From NCBI GenBank assembly GCA_025353585.1, contig JANXOM010000144.1, positions 1 through 40,505 of the forward strand: a stretch of 40,505 nt of DNA, in the 5' to 3' direction. This document shows, in pieces, positions 1 through 8,465 of the stretch. A program made the translations under genes and the position numbers. The notes below the pieces were generated by a model. The model saw only the letters and a list, made by a program, of their open reading frames with translations. It was not told where the DNA came from and made no database searches. This DNA is from Deltaproteobacteria bacterium. Lineage in GTDB: Bacteria > Myxococcota_A > Polyangia > Haliangiales > Haliangiaceae. The first letter of the stretch is position 1. Each line of letters opens with the position of its first letter.

Positions 1-145
1 GTCCGGGCCCGACGCGCCGCCCGCGGACTTCGACAAGACCATCGACAAGATGATCGAGGGCGCCCTGAAGTTCGACGCGTCCAAGGTGAAGGCCGAGGAC
101 GTGGCGCTGGCCGCGACGGCCGGCGGCAGCGGCGCCGACGAGTAA
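1..145 (+). CDS. C-terminal end of an unknown protein (partial)
   Basis: Codons in frame 2 read without interruption from the window edge to a TAA at 143-145, giving about 47 residues. The tail is Asp/Lys/Ala-rich (FDKTIDKMIEGALKF near the start, ending GGSGADE). It has the codon usage of the neighbouring genes, with G or C in nearly every third position, so it is probably real coding sequence. No family can be recognised from so short a piece. It converges on the barrel gene that ends at 163. Confidence 0.55.
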   Translation, partial: SGPDAPPADFDKTIDKMIEGALKFDASKVKAEDVALAATAGGSGADE

Positions 146-162
146 CGGCGCGGGCGGCGCGG

Positions 163-669
163 CTACTTGGTGAAGTAGTAGTGGATCCCGGCGATGCCGG
201 TGAGCTGACCGTCGATCAGGAAGTCCTTGTTGTCATCGAGGCCGATCGAGAAGCCGCCGGTGAACGAGAGGGCGACGTTCGAGGCCGCGAACCAGCGGAT
301 CTGGAAGCCCGGCTCGAGGAACACGCTGGTGGCGGAGTTGCCGGCGGTGTCCTGGCTGCCGATGCCGATGCTCGCGCCGAGGCTGAAGTCGGCCGATGCC
401 GTGTGGTGCACGTGATAGTAGAAGCGACCGCCGACGTCGAACGCGGTGTTGCCCGGGCCCGTGGGGTCCGAGAAGCCGAAGAAGCCACCGGCGTGGAACG
501 CGCCCGCGTCGTAGTTCGCCGAGATGCCGCCGAGGCCGCTCAGCTGGACCTCGACGCCGACGCCGACGGAGTTCGCGACGCCGCCGCCCCCGCCATCGGC
601 GTGAGCGGTGTGGCCGAGGGCCGCGAGGGTGGCGAGCGAGAGCGCGGACGAGGCGAGGAGCTTGGTCAT
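163..669 (-). CDS. Small outer-membrane beta-barrel-like protein with signal peptide
   Basis: This is a 168-residue protein from ATG 669. Residues 1-24 form a Sec signal peptide (MTKLL, a hydrophobic Ala/Leu core, then an AHA-type cleavage site), followed by a short Gly run. The rest alternates polar and hydrophobic residues with many Gly, Tyr and Phe, and ends in HYYFTK. An aromatic residue near the C-terminus and Gly/Asn turns are typical of small 8-strand outer-membrane barrels (OmpA/OprF-like 'porin family'). The reading frame stays open far upstream, but codons before 669 are the antisense of the next gene, so ATG 669 with its signal peptide is the natural start. Exact ligand or role is unknown. 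Confidence 0.75.
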   Translation of the reverse strand: MTKLLASSALSLATLAALGHTAHADGGGGGVANSVGVGVEVQLSGLGGISANYDAGAFHAGGFFGFSDPTGPGNTAFDVGGRFYYHVHHTASADFSLGASIGIGSQDTAGNSATSVFLEPGFQIRWFAASNVALSFTGGFSIGLDDNKDFLIDGQLTGIAGIHYYFTK

Positions 670-717
670 GCGCGGACTCTCGCGCGGCCGGCAGGCGTGG
701 GGCAAGTCGGCGCGGGG

Positions 718-726
718 TGATAGGCT
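718..726 (+). promoter_or_regulatory. Extended -10 promoter (TGaTAGGCT)
   Basis: TG at 718-719 and TAGGCT at 721-726 form an extended -10 element. It ends 6 nt before the GTG at 733, so transcription would begin at about the start codon. No convincing -35 is seen, which is normal for extended -10 promoters. Confidence 0.4.
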
Positions 727-732
727 CGTGAG

Positions 733-1722
733 GTGCTTTCGCCGGAGCTCGAGCTCGCGCACCTCGATGCCCGTCACTGGCGCAACGGCTGGCACCTGCT
801 CGTGCCGCCGCGGCTGCTCGCGCCCGCGAGCTGGGCGGTCGTCATCGTCGACGCGGAGATCGGCAAGCCGCTGCGCGCGATCATCGCGGGGGCCGGCGCG
901 CGGGACGTGCGGGCCGAGGCCTCGGCGGCGGCGTACGCGCAGCAGCTCGGCGTCGGCGCGGTGATGGTGCTCGACGCGGGCGTGATCTCGGCGATCTCGG
1001 CCGAGGTCGAGGGCGCGCTGCGACTGGATCAGGACCTGCCGGCGCAGGGGCTCGTGGCGCTGCGCGCGCTGAAGCGGCACGTGGGGCACGGGATCTGGAC
1101 GGAGCCGCCGCTGCTCGAGCTGTTGCCGACGCCGGGCTACGACGGCCTGCAGCGCACGTTCGATCTGCTGATGCCGGACCGGTCGGCGCTCGTGGCCTAC
1201 GTGATCGAGGACGATCGCAGCCGCGTGCACACGTCGATCATCGCCACGAAGGATCACGGTGACATCCAGCGCGCCGCGCAGCACCGGGCGATCGCGGATC
1301 TGGTGCCGGAGGCGGCGTTCGCGCGCGACTGGGCGGCCGGCCACGGGCGCGTGCTCGCCGCGGTCGAGGAGCGGTTCGCGAAGCCCAGCCTCGGGGTGTT
1401 CTTCGAGCGGGCGACGCTGATGCGCATCCTGACCGGTCCGAGCGATCAGCTGGCCCGCGAGCTCGACGCGAAGCGCGTGATCATCGATCCGGCCCCCGCG
1501 TGGCTGATGGGCCTCCTCGGCGGGGCGGCGGTGGTGGCGATGGCGGGCCGGGCGGCATCGGCGCTCGCGAGCATGATGCCGAAGGCGATGCGGGACCGCG
1601 GCTCGGCGATCGCGCACCGGGCGCAGGCCGCGATGAAGGAGTCCGGCGCGCATCCGTTCGCGCTGCTCGGGTTCGATCCGCTCGAGCTGTGGCATCAGCT
1701 GAAGCATCACTATCGTCCGTGA
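733..1722 (+). CDS. Hypothetical protein, 329 aa, with a C-terminal hydrophobic segment
   Basis: The protein is 329 residues from GTG 733. I do not recognise the family. The first 240 residues look like a soluble alpha/beta domain with no clear catalytic motif. Around residues 257-280 there is a hydrophobic Gly/Ala/Leu/Met stretch (WLMGLLGGAAVVAMAG) that could be one membrane helix. The end is basic and His-rich (HQLKHHYRP). The GTG start lies 6 nt downstream of an extended -10 element, which supports it. The stop codon lies inside the left arm of a short inverted repeat (1715-1769). The gene is divergent from the barrel gene, and a functional link to it is not shown. Confidence 0.7.
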   Translation: MLSPELELAHLDARHWRNGWHLLVPPRLLAPASWAVVIVDAEIGKPLRAIIAGAGARDVRAEASAAAYAQQLGVGAVMVLDAGVISAISAEVEGALRLDQDLPAQGLVALRALKRHVGHGIWTEPPLLELLPTPGYDGLQRTFDLLMPDRSALVAYVIEDDRSRVHTSIIATKDHGDIQRAAQHRAIADLVPEAAFARDWAAGHGRVLAAVEERFAKPSLGVFFERATLMRILTGPSDQLARELDAKRVIIDPAPAWLMGLLGGAAVVAMAGRAASALASMMPKAMRDRGSAIAHRAQAAMKESGAHPFALLGFDPLELWHQLKHHYRP

Positions 1723-1769
1723 TCCGGACTTGCTGTCCGGCGGACGGACGCAACGTCCGGACCACGGAC
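1715..1769. repeat. Inverted repeat / stem-loop between two genes
   Basis: Arms 1715-1729 (GTCCGTGATCCGGAC) and 1755-1769 (GTCCGGACCACGGAC) are complementary at 14 of 15 positions. A second small GTCC/GGAC hairpin is nested in the loop. The left arm covers the stop codon of the 329-aa gene. No T-run follows, so it is a weak candidate for an intrinsic terminator. An operator or a simple RNA 3'-end stabiliser is also possible. Confidence 0.5.
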
Positions 1770-1840
1770 AATCGGTATTTGCGATCAACGACTTGCGATT
1801 GGCGCTCCGCTTGCTGTGGACCCCCGGTATGCTGGAGGCC

Positions 1841-2437
1841 GTGAGCGAGACGCCGAAACTCACCGATGACGACCTCCGCGCGCAGGGCGAGGACACTCGG
1901 GACGAGCTCATCCATGGAGCGATCGTCCCGAAGACGTTCGGCTCCTTCATTCACCAATGCGCGGAAGCGGGCACCGGCGGGTGGGCCATGCGACGGTTCT
2001 CTCGCAAGCCGTCGGACCGGTGGCCTGGGGGCTGGGTCATCCTGTCCGAGATCCACGTCGTGTATGCGCGAGACGAGGTGTTCATTCACGACCTCGCCGG
2101 CTGGCGCCGCGATCGGCTCGACCCATCACTGACGCTCGGGAATCGGCAACCCCGCGACTGGGCGCGGCTCCGGCCCGACTGGGCGTGCGAGCTGCTGTCG
2201 CCCGGCCACGAGGCGCGCGATCGCGTCGAGAAGTTCCGCGTGCTCGAGCAGAGCGGCGTGCCGCACTACTGGATCGTCGATCCCGACCGCAAGGAGCTCT
2301 TCATCTACCAGCTCGAGCCGGCCGGGTACGAGCTGCACCGGACGGCGACAAGCGGCGAGGTCCTCCGCGCGCCGCCGCTCGAGGCGGTCGAGCTCCGCGT
2401 GGACGTGCTGTTCGGCGAGGAAGATGACCTGGACTAG
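1841..2437 (+). CDS. Uma2 family (DUF820) restriction endonuclease-like protein
   Basis: The protein is about 198 residues. The C-terminal half carries the family hallmark: CELLSPGHEARDRVEKFRVL, then GVPHYWIVDPDRKEL. The Glu of the CELLSPG stretch and the D..K positions fit the PD-(D/E)XK-like core of Uma2 proteins. These are abundant in cyanobacteria and myxobacteria, and their biological substrate is poorly known. I chose GTG 1841, giving MSETPKLTDDDLR, because it matches the usual short N-terminus. A -10-like TATGCT (1828-1833) ends 7 nt before it, and GGAGG lies just upstream. ATG 1829, 12 nt earlier, is the alternative. The gene stands alone and converges, with a 4-nt overlap, on the acetyltransferase gene. 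Confidence 0.85.
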   Translation: MSETPKLTDDDLRAQGEDTRDELIHGAIVPKTFGSFIHQCAEAGTGGWAMRRFSRKPSDRWPGGWVILSEIHVVYARDEVFIHDLAGWRRDRLDPSLTLGNRQPRDWARLRPDWACELLSPGHEARDRVEKFRVLEQSGVPHYWIVDPDRKELFIYQLEPAGYELHRTATSGEVLRAPPLEAVELRVDVLFGEEDDLD

Positions 2438-3039
2438 ATGCGCAGCGTGTCGGCGCCCGTGGCGTGCGCGTCGTGGGCCCGCCGCCGCAGCGCATCGCTG
2501 ACGACCTCGTAGAAATCGCCGCAGCGCGTGCACGCGAGGTCCGCGCCGAGCGTCTCGCCGCACCGGCACGCCCAGCCCGCGGTCCGCGCCGGCGTCCCGA
2601 CGACGATCGCGTGCGGAGCCACGTCGTGCGTCACGACCGCGCCCGCCCCGATCAGCGCGTACTCGCCGATCGTGATGCCGCAGACGATCGTCGCGTTGGC
2701 CCCGATGCTCGCGCCGCGGCACACGAGCGTGCGCGCGAACGCGTCCTTGCGCGAGACATGCGCGCGCGGGTGCTTCACGTTCGTGAACACGCACGACGGG
2801 CCGAGGAACACGTCGTCCTCGAGCGTCACGCCGTCGTAGATCGACACGTTGTTCTGCACGCGGCAGCCGTGCCCGATGCGCACCTTGCCGATGTAGCAGC
2901 CCTGCCCGATCGAGCACCGGTCGCCGATCCACGCGCCCGTCACCACGTGCACGAACTGCCAGATCGTGGTGTCCGCGCCGACGTGCGCGCCTTCGTCGAC
3001 CAGCGCGAACTCATGTACCGATCGACGAGCACGGACCAC
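2434..3039 (-). CDS. WbpD/WlbB-like left-handed beta-helix acyltransferase with C-terminal zinc ribbon
   Basis: Hexapeptide repeats ([LIV]Gxxxx: VGADTT, IGDRCS, IGQGCY, IGHGCR, IGANAT, IGEYAL, IGAGAV) run through residues 15-150 and build a left-handed beta-helix. NNVSIYDGVTLEDDVFLGP and FTNVKHPR match WbpD/WlbB, which N-acetylates UDP-3-amino-GlcNAcA on the way to 2,3-diacetamido sugars of O-antigen. After PARTAGW come Cys pairs (CRCGETL, CTRCGDFY), a small zinc ribbon found in part of this family. I chose GTG 3039. An in-frame ATG at 3075 would overlap the divergent methylase gene and adds residues without family character. No other sugar-nucleotide gene lies nearby, so the exact substrate is uncertain. 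Confidence 0.8.
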   Translation of the reverse strand: MVRARRSVHEFALVDEGAHVGADTTIWQFVHVVTGAWIGDRCSIGQGCYIGKVRIGHGCRVQNNVSIYDGVTLEDDVFLGPSCVFTNVKHPRAHVSRKDAFARTLVCRGASIGANATIVCGITIGEYALIGAGAVVTHDVAPHAIVVGTPARTAGWACRCGETLGADLACTRCGDFYEVVSDALRRRAHDAHATGADTLRI

Positions 3040-3050
3040 GCGCGTAGAGT
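3022..3050 (+). promoter_or_regulatory. Sigma-70-like promoter for the DNA methyltransferase gene
   Basis: TCGACG (3022-3027), a 17-nt spacer and TAGAGT (3045-3050) each match four of six consensus positions. The -10 ends 9 nt before GTG 3060, so the transcript would have almost no leader. The site lies within the first codons of the divergent acetyltransferase gene. Confidence 0.35.
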
Positions 3051-3059
3051 GCCCGCCTC

Positions 3060-3938
3060 GTGCCGAAACGTCCACCGCGCGCCGCCCGCGAGCTCCCCGT
3101 CCCGCGCGATCTACGCGGCAAGGGCCCGACCCGCGCCCTCGCGGCCGGCGGCGGCGAGCTCTGGCACACCGACGCCCTCGCCCTCCTGGGCACGCTCGCC
3201 ACCGGCAGCGTGGATCTCGTGTGCACCGACCCGCCGTACGCGATCGGCAAGGACACCTGGGACCAGTTCTCCTCCCTCGACGCGTACGTCGACTGGTGCG
3301 ACGGCTGGCTCGCCGAGGTCGCCCGCGTCCTCGCCCCCCACGGCTCCGCGTACGTCTGCGGTTTCTCCGAGATCCTGGCCGACGTGAAGGTCCGCTCCGC
3401 GCGCCGGTTCGCGAGCTGCCGCTGGCTCATCTGGCACTACAAGAACAAGGCGAACCTCGGCCGCGACTGGGGCCGCTCCCACGAGTCGATCCTCCACCTG
3501 CGCGGCGCCGAGGCCCGCGTCGATGTCGACGCCGTGCGCGTCCCGTACAACGAGCACACGACGAGGTACCCGGCGCGCATCCAGGCCGTGAACAGCGCGT
3601 ACGGCCGCGGCGTCCGGCGCGACGCCTGGGTCCCGAACCCGCTCGGCGCGAAGCCGCGCGACGTGCTCGAGGTCCCCGTCATCTGCAACGGCCAGCCGGA
3701 GAAGACGCAGCACTTGACACAGAAGCCGGAGGCGCTGATCGAGAAGCTCGTCCGCGCGTCGTCGGCGAAGGGCCAGCTCGTCGTCGATCCGTTCGTCGGC
3801 TCGGGGACGACGGCCGTGGTGGCCGCGCGCCTCGGTCGCCGCTGGCTGGCCGGCGATGCCGATGCCCGCTACGTCGGGCTTGCCCGCGAGCGGGTTACTT
3901 CTTCGCTGGAAACTGCGGCGACAGGCCCATCTCGGTGA
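3060..3938 (+). CDS. Solitary beta-class DNA (N4-cytosine/N6-adenine) methyltransferase
   Basis: The protein is 292 residues from GTG 3060. The catalytic motif IV DPPYAIG lies near residue 60 and the SAM-binding motif I DPFVGSGTT near residue 243. Motif IV before motif I defines the beta class (as in CcrM/HinfI-type enzymes), with the variable target-recognition region between them. TQKPEALIEKLV just before motif I is the family's motif X region. No restriction endonuclease or specificity subunit is adjacent, so this looks like an orphan methylase. It might act in regulation, replication timing or protection against restriction. The last 44 nt overlap the convergent S46 peptidase gene. Confidence 0.9.
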   Translation: MPKRPPRAARELPVPRDLRGKGPTRALAAGGGELWHTDALALLGTLATGSVDLVCTDPPYAIGKDTWDQFSSLDAYVDWCDGWLAEVARVLAPHGSAYVCGFSEILADVKVRSARRFASCRWLIWHYKNKANLGRDWGRSHESILHLRGAEARVDVDAVRVPYNEHTTRYPARIQAVNSAYGRGVRRDAWVPNPLGAKPRDVLEVPVICNGQPEKTQHLTQKPEALIEKLVRASSAKGQLVVDPFVGSGTTAVVAARLGRRWLAGDADARYVGLARERVTSSLETAATGPSR

Positions 3939-6213
3939 TCAGGCGGTGGGCCCCGTCGAGGAGGTCCATCGTCCAGATCATGTAGCGCGCGTCGACCCCG
4001 ATCGTGCGCGTCGTCGAGCCGTCGAACACCGCGTCCGACGCGAGGCCTTCCTTGTTGCCATCGAACGCGAGCCCGACGAGCTCGCCCTTGTTGTTCATGA
4101 CCGGCGAGCCGGAGTTGCCGTTCGTGATGTCGAGGTCGCTCTCGAAGTCGATCGGGAGCTCGCCGCCGAGCGCCGCGTCGCCGTACGTGCCCCACGTCTT
4201 CGCCGCGATGGCGTCGAGGAGCTTCTTCGGCGCGTCGAACTCGCCGCGGCCGGTGTTCTTCGGCGGGATCTGCGACGCCACCGTGAACGGGCCGTCGGCG
4301 AGCGCCGTCGCGTCCGGGTGCAGCGACTTCACCGTGCCGTACGTGATCCGCAGCGTGCTGTTCGCGTCGGGGGCGAGCGCGCCACCGAGCGCCTGGCGCA
4401 TCGCCTCGACGTACTTCGCCTCGACGAGCACGAGCTCGCCCGCCCGCGCGTCCTGCTTCTTCTCCTCGGTCTTGACGACCGGCCACACGCGCAGCGCCGC
4501 GCGCACGAACGCGTCCTTGCTGGCGGCGAGCTCCTTCGTCGTGCCGTGCTCGAGGAGCTGCAGCCGCACGGCCTCGTCCTCCAGCGTCGTCCCCGCGTAC
4601 CAGCCGTCGATCGTCTTGTCGATCAGCGCCTCGTCGAGCTTCACGGTCTTCTTCGCGTCGAGGAGCGTGGTCAGCCACGCGCGGTCCGCGGCCGGCAGGG
4701 CCAGCGCGGAGACGAGCGCGAGCCGGAGCTGCGCGCGATCGAGCGTGCGGTCGAACTGCTTGGCGAACTGCTTCTGGTTCGCCCGCGCACGGTCGAGATC
4801 GCGCTGCTGGAACCCCGGCTTGCGGTCGGCGTCCGGCTTCGCGCGCTCCTCGGCCCAGCGGGCGAACCCGATCGCCGTGCGCAGGAGCTGCGAGCCGCCG
4901 AACGCGTTGCCGCGCACGTAGTCGACCTGCGCCGTCTTGCGCTGCTCGGCCTCGAGCTTCTCGAGCCGGTCGATCGCGGCGACGTACGCCTCGCGGCCCT
5001 CGCCCGCCGCCCACGCCCGGGTCTTCTTCTCGAGGTCATCCTTGCGCGTCATCAGCTCGGGGTTCTTCGCGAAGCCCTGCAGGATGCCCTGGTACTTCTC
5101 GAGAAAGTTCTGCAGCCGCTGCTTCTGCGTGGTCGCGCGGATGCCCGTCTCGCCGTCGTCGTGGACGTGCGCCTCGAGGATCTTGTACTGCTCCGTCATG
5201 TACGCGATCAGCATCGGGTAGCGCGTCTCGATGTCGAAGTGCACGGCGGGCGCCGTCTGCGTGCGCGTGGTCTGGCCCGGGTAGCCCGCGATCATCACGA
5301 AGTCGCCGCGCCGGAGGCCCGCCGTCGTGACGTGGAGAAAGTGCTTCGGCTGGTACGGCACGTTGTCGGGCGACGGATCGGCGGGCTTGCCGTCCTTGCC
5401 GACGTACGCGCGGAAGAACGACCAGTCGCCGGTATGGCGCGGCCACTCCCAGTTGTCGACCTCGCCGCCGTAGTCGCCGACCTGCCGCGCGGGCACGTAG
5501 ACGAGGCGGACGTCCTTGATCTCGAGCATCTCGATCAGCTCGAACTGCCCGCCGTGGAAGAAGCTCGAGACCTGGCAGCGGATCTGCGGGCGGTCCTTCT
5601 CGCACTGCGCCACGAGCGCCTTCGTGCGCTTGTCGACCTCGTCCTTGCGCGCGCCGGGATCCCGGACGTCGTCGAGCCCGTCGCGCACCTGCTTGGTGAC
5701 ATCGGTGAACGCCTGCGCCACGAGGACGCGCTGCGCGGGGCCGGCCGGCTTCTCGTCGGCGAGGGTCGCGGCGAGGAAGCCGTCCTCGACGAGGTTGTGC
5801 TGCGGATCGGAGTTGAGCTGCAGCGCGCCCTGCACGCAGTGGTGGTTCGTGACGACGAGGCCCTGGCCGGAGACGAACGACGCCGTGCAGCCGCCGAGGG
5901 AGACCACGCCCGCCAGCGGCGCGGCCAGCGGATCGGCGAGCGCGGCGGCGGCGACCTGGACGCCGAGCGAGCGGAACAGCTTCTGCTGCTGCGGCAGCGT
6001 CATCTGCTGCGGCATCCACATGCCGCCCGGGTTCTGAAAGCCGAGGCGAAATGCCCGGGTCGGATCCGGCGCCGCCGGCTTGGTGCCCAGGGGCGCGCCG
6101 GAGCCGGTGGTGGTCACGTGCGTGCGAGAGCCGAGATCGTCCTCGGGGGACGACGGCGCGCCCTTGCATGCGGTGACGAGGAGGAGCGCGGAGAGGAGCG
6201 TCTTGCGCAGCAT
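3895..6213 (-). CDS. S46 family dipeptidyl-peptidase (DPP7-like), probable lipoprotein
   Basis: The protein is about 772 residues, the usual S46 size. It exports via a lipoprotein-type signal (MLRKTLLSALLLVTAC, lipobox Cys at residue 16). The S46 chymotrypsin-like halves are visible: GGCTASFVSGQGLVVTNHHC with the catalytic His near residue 125, and ITNGNSGSPV with the catalytic Ser near residue 701. Eighteen residues after that Ser, in GLAFDGN, is Gly. In this family Gly at that place goes with DPP7-type preference for hydrophobic P1 residues, and Arg with the acidic-specific DPP11. It therefore probably releases dipeptides from peptides in the periplasm or at the cell surface. ATG 6213 gives the cleanest signal; ATG 6225 adds four residues. 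Confidence 0.93.
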   Translation of the reverse strand: MLRKTLLSALLLVTACKGAPSSPEDDLGSRTHVTTTGSGAPLGTKPAAPDPTRAFRLGFQNPGGMWMPQQMTLPQQQKLFRSLGVQVAAAALADPLAAPLAGVVSLGGCTASFVSGQGLVVTNHHCVQGALQLNSDPQHNLVEDGFLAATLADEKPAGPAQRVLVAQAFTDVTKQVRDGLDDVRDPGARKDEVDKRTKALVAQCEKDRPQIRCQVSSFFHGGQFELIEMLEIKDVRLVYVPARQVGDYGGEVDNWEWPRHTGDWSFFRAYVGKDGKPADPSPDNVPYQPKHFLHVTTAGLRRGDFVMIAGYPGQTTRTQTAPAVHFDIETRYPMLIAYMTEQYKILEAHVHDDGETGIRATTQKQRLQNFLEKYQGILQGFAKNPELMTRKDDLEKKTRAWAAGEGREAYVAAIDRLEKLEAEQRKTAQVDYVRGNAFGGSQLLRTAIGFARWAEERAKPDADRKPGFQQRDLDRARANQKQFAKQFDRTLDRAQLRLALVSALALPAADRAWLTTLLDAKKTVKLDEALIDKTIDGWYAGTTLEDEAVRLQLLEHGTTKELAASKDAFVRAALRVWPVVKTEEKKQDARAGELVLVEAKYVEAMRQALGGALAPDANSTLRITYGTVKSLHPDATALADGPFTVASQIPPKNTGRGEFDAPKKLLDAIAAKTWGTYGDAALGGELPIDFESDLDITNGNSGSPVMNNKGELVGLAFDGNKEGLASDAVFDGSTTRTIGVDARYMIWTMDLLDGAHRLITEMGLSPQFPAKK

Positions 6214-6243
6214 GCCCGCGGGCATAGCACGGGCGACGGTTCG

Positions 6244-8397
6244 CTACTTGTCGAGGGCGAAGCTGGCGAAGAAGCTCGAGACCTCCGCCTCGGGCACCTT
6301 CATCTTCGCCTCGCTGCCGAGATCACGGATCTCGAGCAGCTCGTCGGGCACCTCGAGCAGGAAGCGCGACGGCGTCCGGGGCACGAGCCGACCGCGCGAG
6401 ACGCGGGTGCACGCGCGCGTCAGATAGAGCTTCCGCTGCGCGCGCGTGATGCCGACGTAACAGAGCCGCCGCTCCTCGCTGATGTCCATCGCGTGGTCGG
6501 GATCGATGACGTCCGTCGCCTGCGGCTGCAGCGTGCGCGCGTGCGGGAGGAGCTCCTCCTCGAGCCCGATCATGAAGCAGATCGGAAACTCGAGGCCCTT
6601 CGCGCCGTGGAGCGTCGTCAGCACCACGCGCGGGCCGCGGTCCTTGTCCTTGTCGTCGTCCCCGGACGACTCGAGCGACAGCGCGCGCAGGTACTCGCCG
6701 AGCTGCTCCTTGCCCTTGCCCTTCTCGGTGAAGCGGGCGAGCGACGCGAGGAGGCCGGTGACGTTGTCCATGCGGCGCTGCGCGGCGGACTGGCTGCCGG
6801 ACGCGTCGCGCAGGTCGTCGTAGAGCGCGATGTCCTCGATGAGCGCCTTCGTGGCCGCCACGACGTCGTGGCCGAGCCCGTCCGCGAGCTCCTGGATCAC
6901 GTGGACGAAGCCGAGGATGCCGTTCTTCGCGGCGCGCTGGAGGCTGACGTCCAGCGCCGGCATCGGGGCGCGCGGGTTGACCTCGTCGCGATCTTCGTCG
7001 GCGGGCGTGGGCGCCGGCAGGTCGAGCCCGAGGCCGGGCAGGCTCGGCTCGTGCGCGATGCCGCGGAGCACGTCCCACAGGCTCGAGCCGCGCTGGTTGC
7101 CGGCCTCGGCCAGCTTCTCGATCGTGCCCGCGCCGATGCCGCGCGCCGGGTAGTTGATGACGCGGCGGATCGCGAGGTCGTCGCGCGGGTTCAGCGCCAC
7201 GCGCAGGTAGGCGATGAGGTCCTTGACCTCCTTGCGCTCGAAGAACTGCTGGCCGCCGTACATCACGTACGGCACCTCGTTCGTGCGCAGCTCCTCCTCG
7301 ATCACCTTGGCCTGGATGTTCGAGCGGTACATGACCGCGATCGAGTCCCAGGGGCGGCCCTCCTGGTGGAGGCGGCGGATCTCCATGGCGACCCACTTCG
7401 CCTCGTCCTCGGCGGTCGGCGCGACGGCGTGCGTGATCTTCTCGCCGGCCGCGATCTGCGACCACAGCACCTTGCCGTGGCGATGCGTGTTGTTCGCGAT
7501 GACGGTGTTGGCCGCGTCGAGGATCGTCTTCGTGGAGCGGTAGTTCTGCTCGAGCTTGATGATCTTCGCGCCCTTGAAGATCTGGTCGAAGCGCAGGATG
7601 TTCGTCGGGTCCGCGCCGCGCCAGCTGTAGATCGACTGGTCGTCATCGCCGACGACGACGAGGTTGTTGTGGTCGCTGACGAGGCCCTGCACGAGGCGGA
7701 TCTGGGCGCTGTTCGTGTCCTGGAACTCGTCGCACATGACGAACTTGAAGCGCTCGGCCCAGCGGCGGCGCGCGCCGGGGTCGCGCTCCCAGAGCCGCAC
7801 GGGCTCGCAGATGAGATCGTCGAAGTCGAACGCGCCGCAGGAGCGGAGCATCTCCTGGTACTTCGGATAGACCTCGGCGGTCATCGCGTCGTAGTCGTCG
7901 GCGGGGTTGCCCTTGAAGTCGGCGGGCGCGATGAACTGGTTCTTCGCGAGCGAGATGCGCGTCAGCACGGCCTTCGCGTCGAACTTGCGCTCGCCGTCGC
8001 GGCCCATGTCGCGCACGTGCCGGATGGCCTCGCGCACGGTGCCGAGCTGGTCGGCCTGGTCGTAGATCGCGAAGCCGCGCGGCATGCCGAGGGCGCGGCG
8101 CTCGGACTTGAGGATGTGGAGGCCGAGCGCGTGGAACGTGCCGATCGTGAGCGCGCGGGCGGTCTTCTTGTCGTGGAGGAGGTGGGCGACGCGCTCGCGC
8201 ATCTCCTCGGCCGCCTTGTTGGTGAACGTGACGGCGCAGATGGCCTCGGGCGGGACGCCGAGATCGAGGAGGTGCGCGATGCGAAACGTGATGACGCGCG
8301 TCTTGCCAGAGCCGGCGCCGGCGAGCACGAGCAGCGGACCCTCGACGTGGGCGGCGGCCTCACGCTGCGGCGAGTTCAGCTTGCTGAGGTCGGCCAC
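6244..8397 (-). CDS. UvrD/PcrA-type superfamily 1 ATP-dependent DNA helicase
   Basis: The protein is 717 residues from GTG 8397. Order of motifs: LNSPQREAAAHVEGPLLVLA (Q motif), GAGSGKT (Walker A, near residue 28), VTFTNKAAEEMR (Ia), DEFQDTN (Walker B, near residue 222), GDDDQSIYSWRGA (III), LEQNYRS (IV), VVLTTLHGAKGLEFP (V) and CYVGITRAQ (VI). These are diagnostic for 3'-5' UvrD/PcrA/Rep helicases, which unwind DNA in excision and mismatch repair and clear stalled replication forks. The length is normal. The gene lies 18 nt upstream of the S46 peptidase on the same strand, so they may be co-transcribed although their functions are unrelated. A uvrD versus pcrA assignment cannot be made by eye. 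Confidence 0.95.
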   Translation of the reverse strand: MADLSKLNSPQREAAAHVEGPLLVLAGAGSGKTRVITFRIAHLLDLGVPPEAICAVTFTNKAAEEMRERVAHLLHDKKTARALTIGTFHALGLHILKSERRALGMPRGFAIYDQADQLGTVREAIRHVRDMGRDGERKFDAKAVLTRISLAKNQFIAPADFKGNPADDYDAMTAEVYPKYQEMLRSCGAFDFDDLICEPVRLWERDPGARRRWAERFKFVMCDEFQDTNSAQIRLVQGLVSDHNNLVVVGDDDQSIYSWRGADPTNILRFDQIFKGAKIIKLEQNYRSTKTILDAANTVIANNTHRHGKVLWSQIAAGEKITHAVAPTAEDEAKWVAMEIRRLHQEGRPWDSIAVMYRSNIQAKVIEEELRTNEVPYVMYGGQQFFERKEVKDLIAYLRVALNPRDDLAIRRVINYPARGIGAGTIEKLAEAGNQRGSSLWDVLRGIAHEPSLPGLGLDLPAPTPADEDRDEVNPRAPMPALDVSLQRAAKNGILGFVHVIQELADGLGHDVVAATKALIEDIALYDDLRDASGSQSAAQRRMDNVTGLLASLARFTEKGKGKEQLGEYLRALSLESSGDDDKDKDRGPRVVLTTLHGAKGLEFPICFMIGLEEELLPHARTLQPQATDVIDPDHAMDISEERRLCYVGITRAQRKLYLTRACTRVSRGRLVPRTPSRFLLEVPDELLEIRDLGSEAKMKVPEAEVSSFFASFALDK

Positions 8398-8430
8398 GGG
8401 TCCGCACGCTACGGATCTGCACTCATCCCG

Positions 8431-8459
8431 TCAACTGCGCTCTCGCTTCCAGCTACCAT
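8431..8459 (+). promoter_or_regulatory. Candidate promoter for the HExxH-hsp70 pair
   Basis: TCAACT (8431-8436), a 17-nt spacer and TACCAT (8454-8459) precede GTG 8466 by 6 nt. The spacer and flanks (AACTGCG, then CTCGCTTCC) closely resemble the stronger rnhB promoter at 29550-29578. That repetition supports it despite a weak -35. Confidence 0.35.
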
Positions 8460-8465
8460 CGCGCC

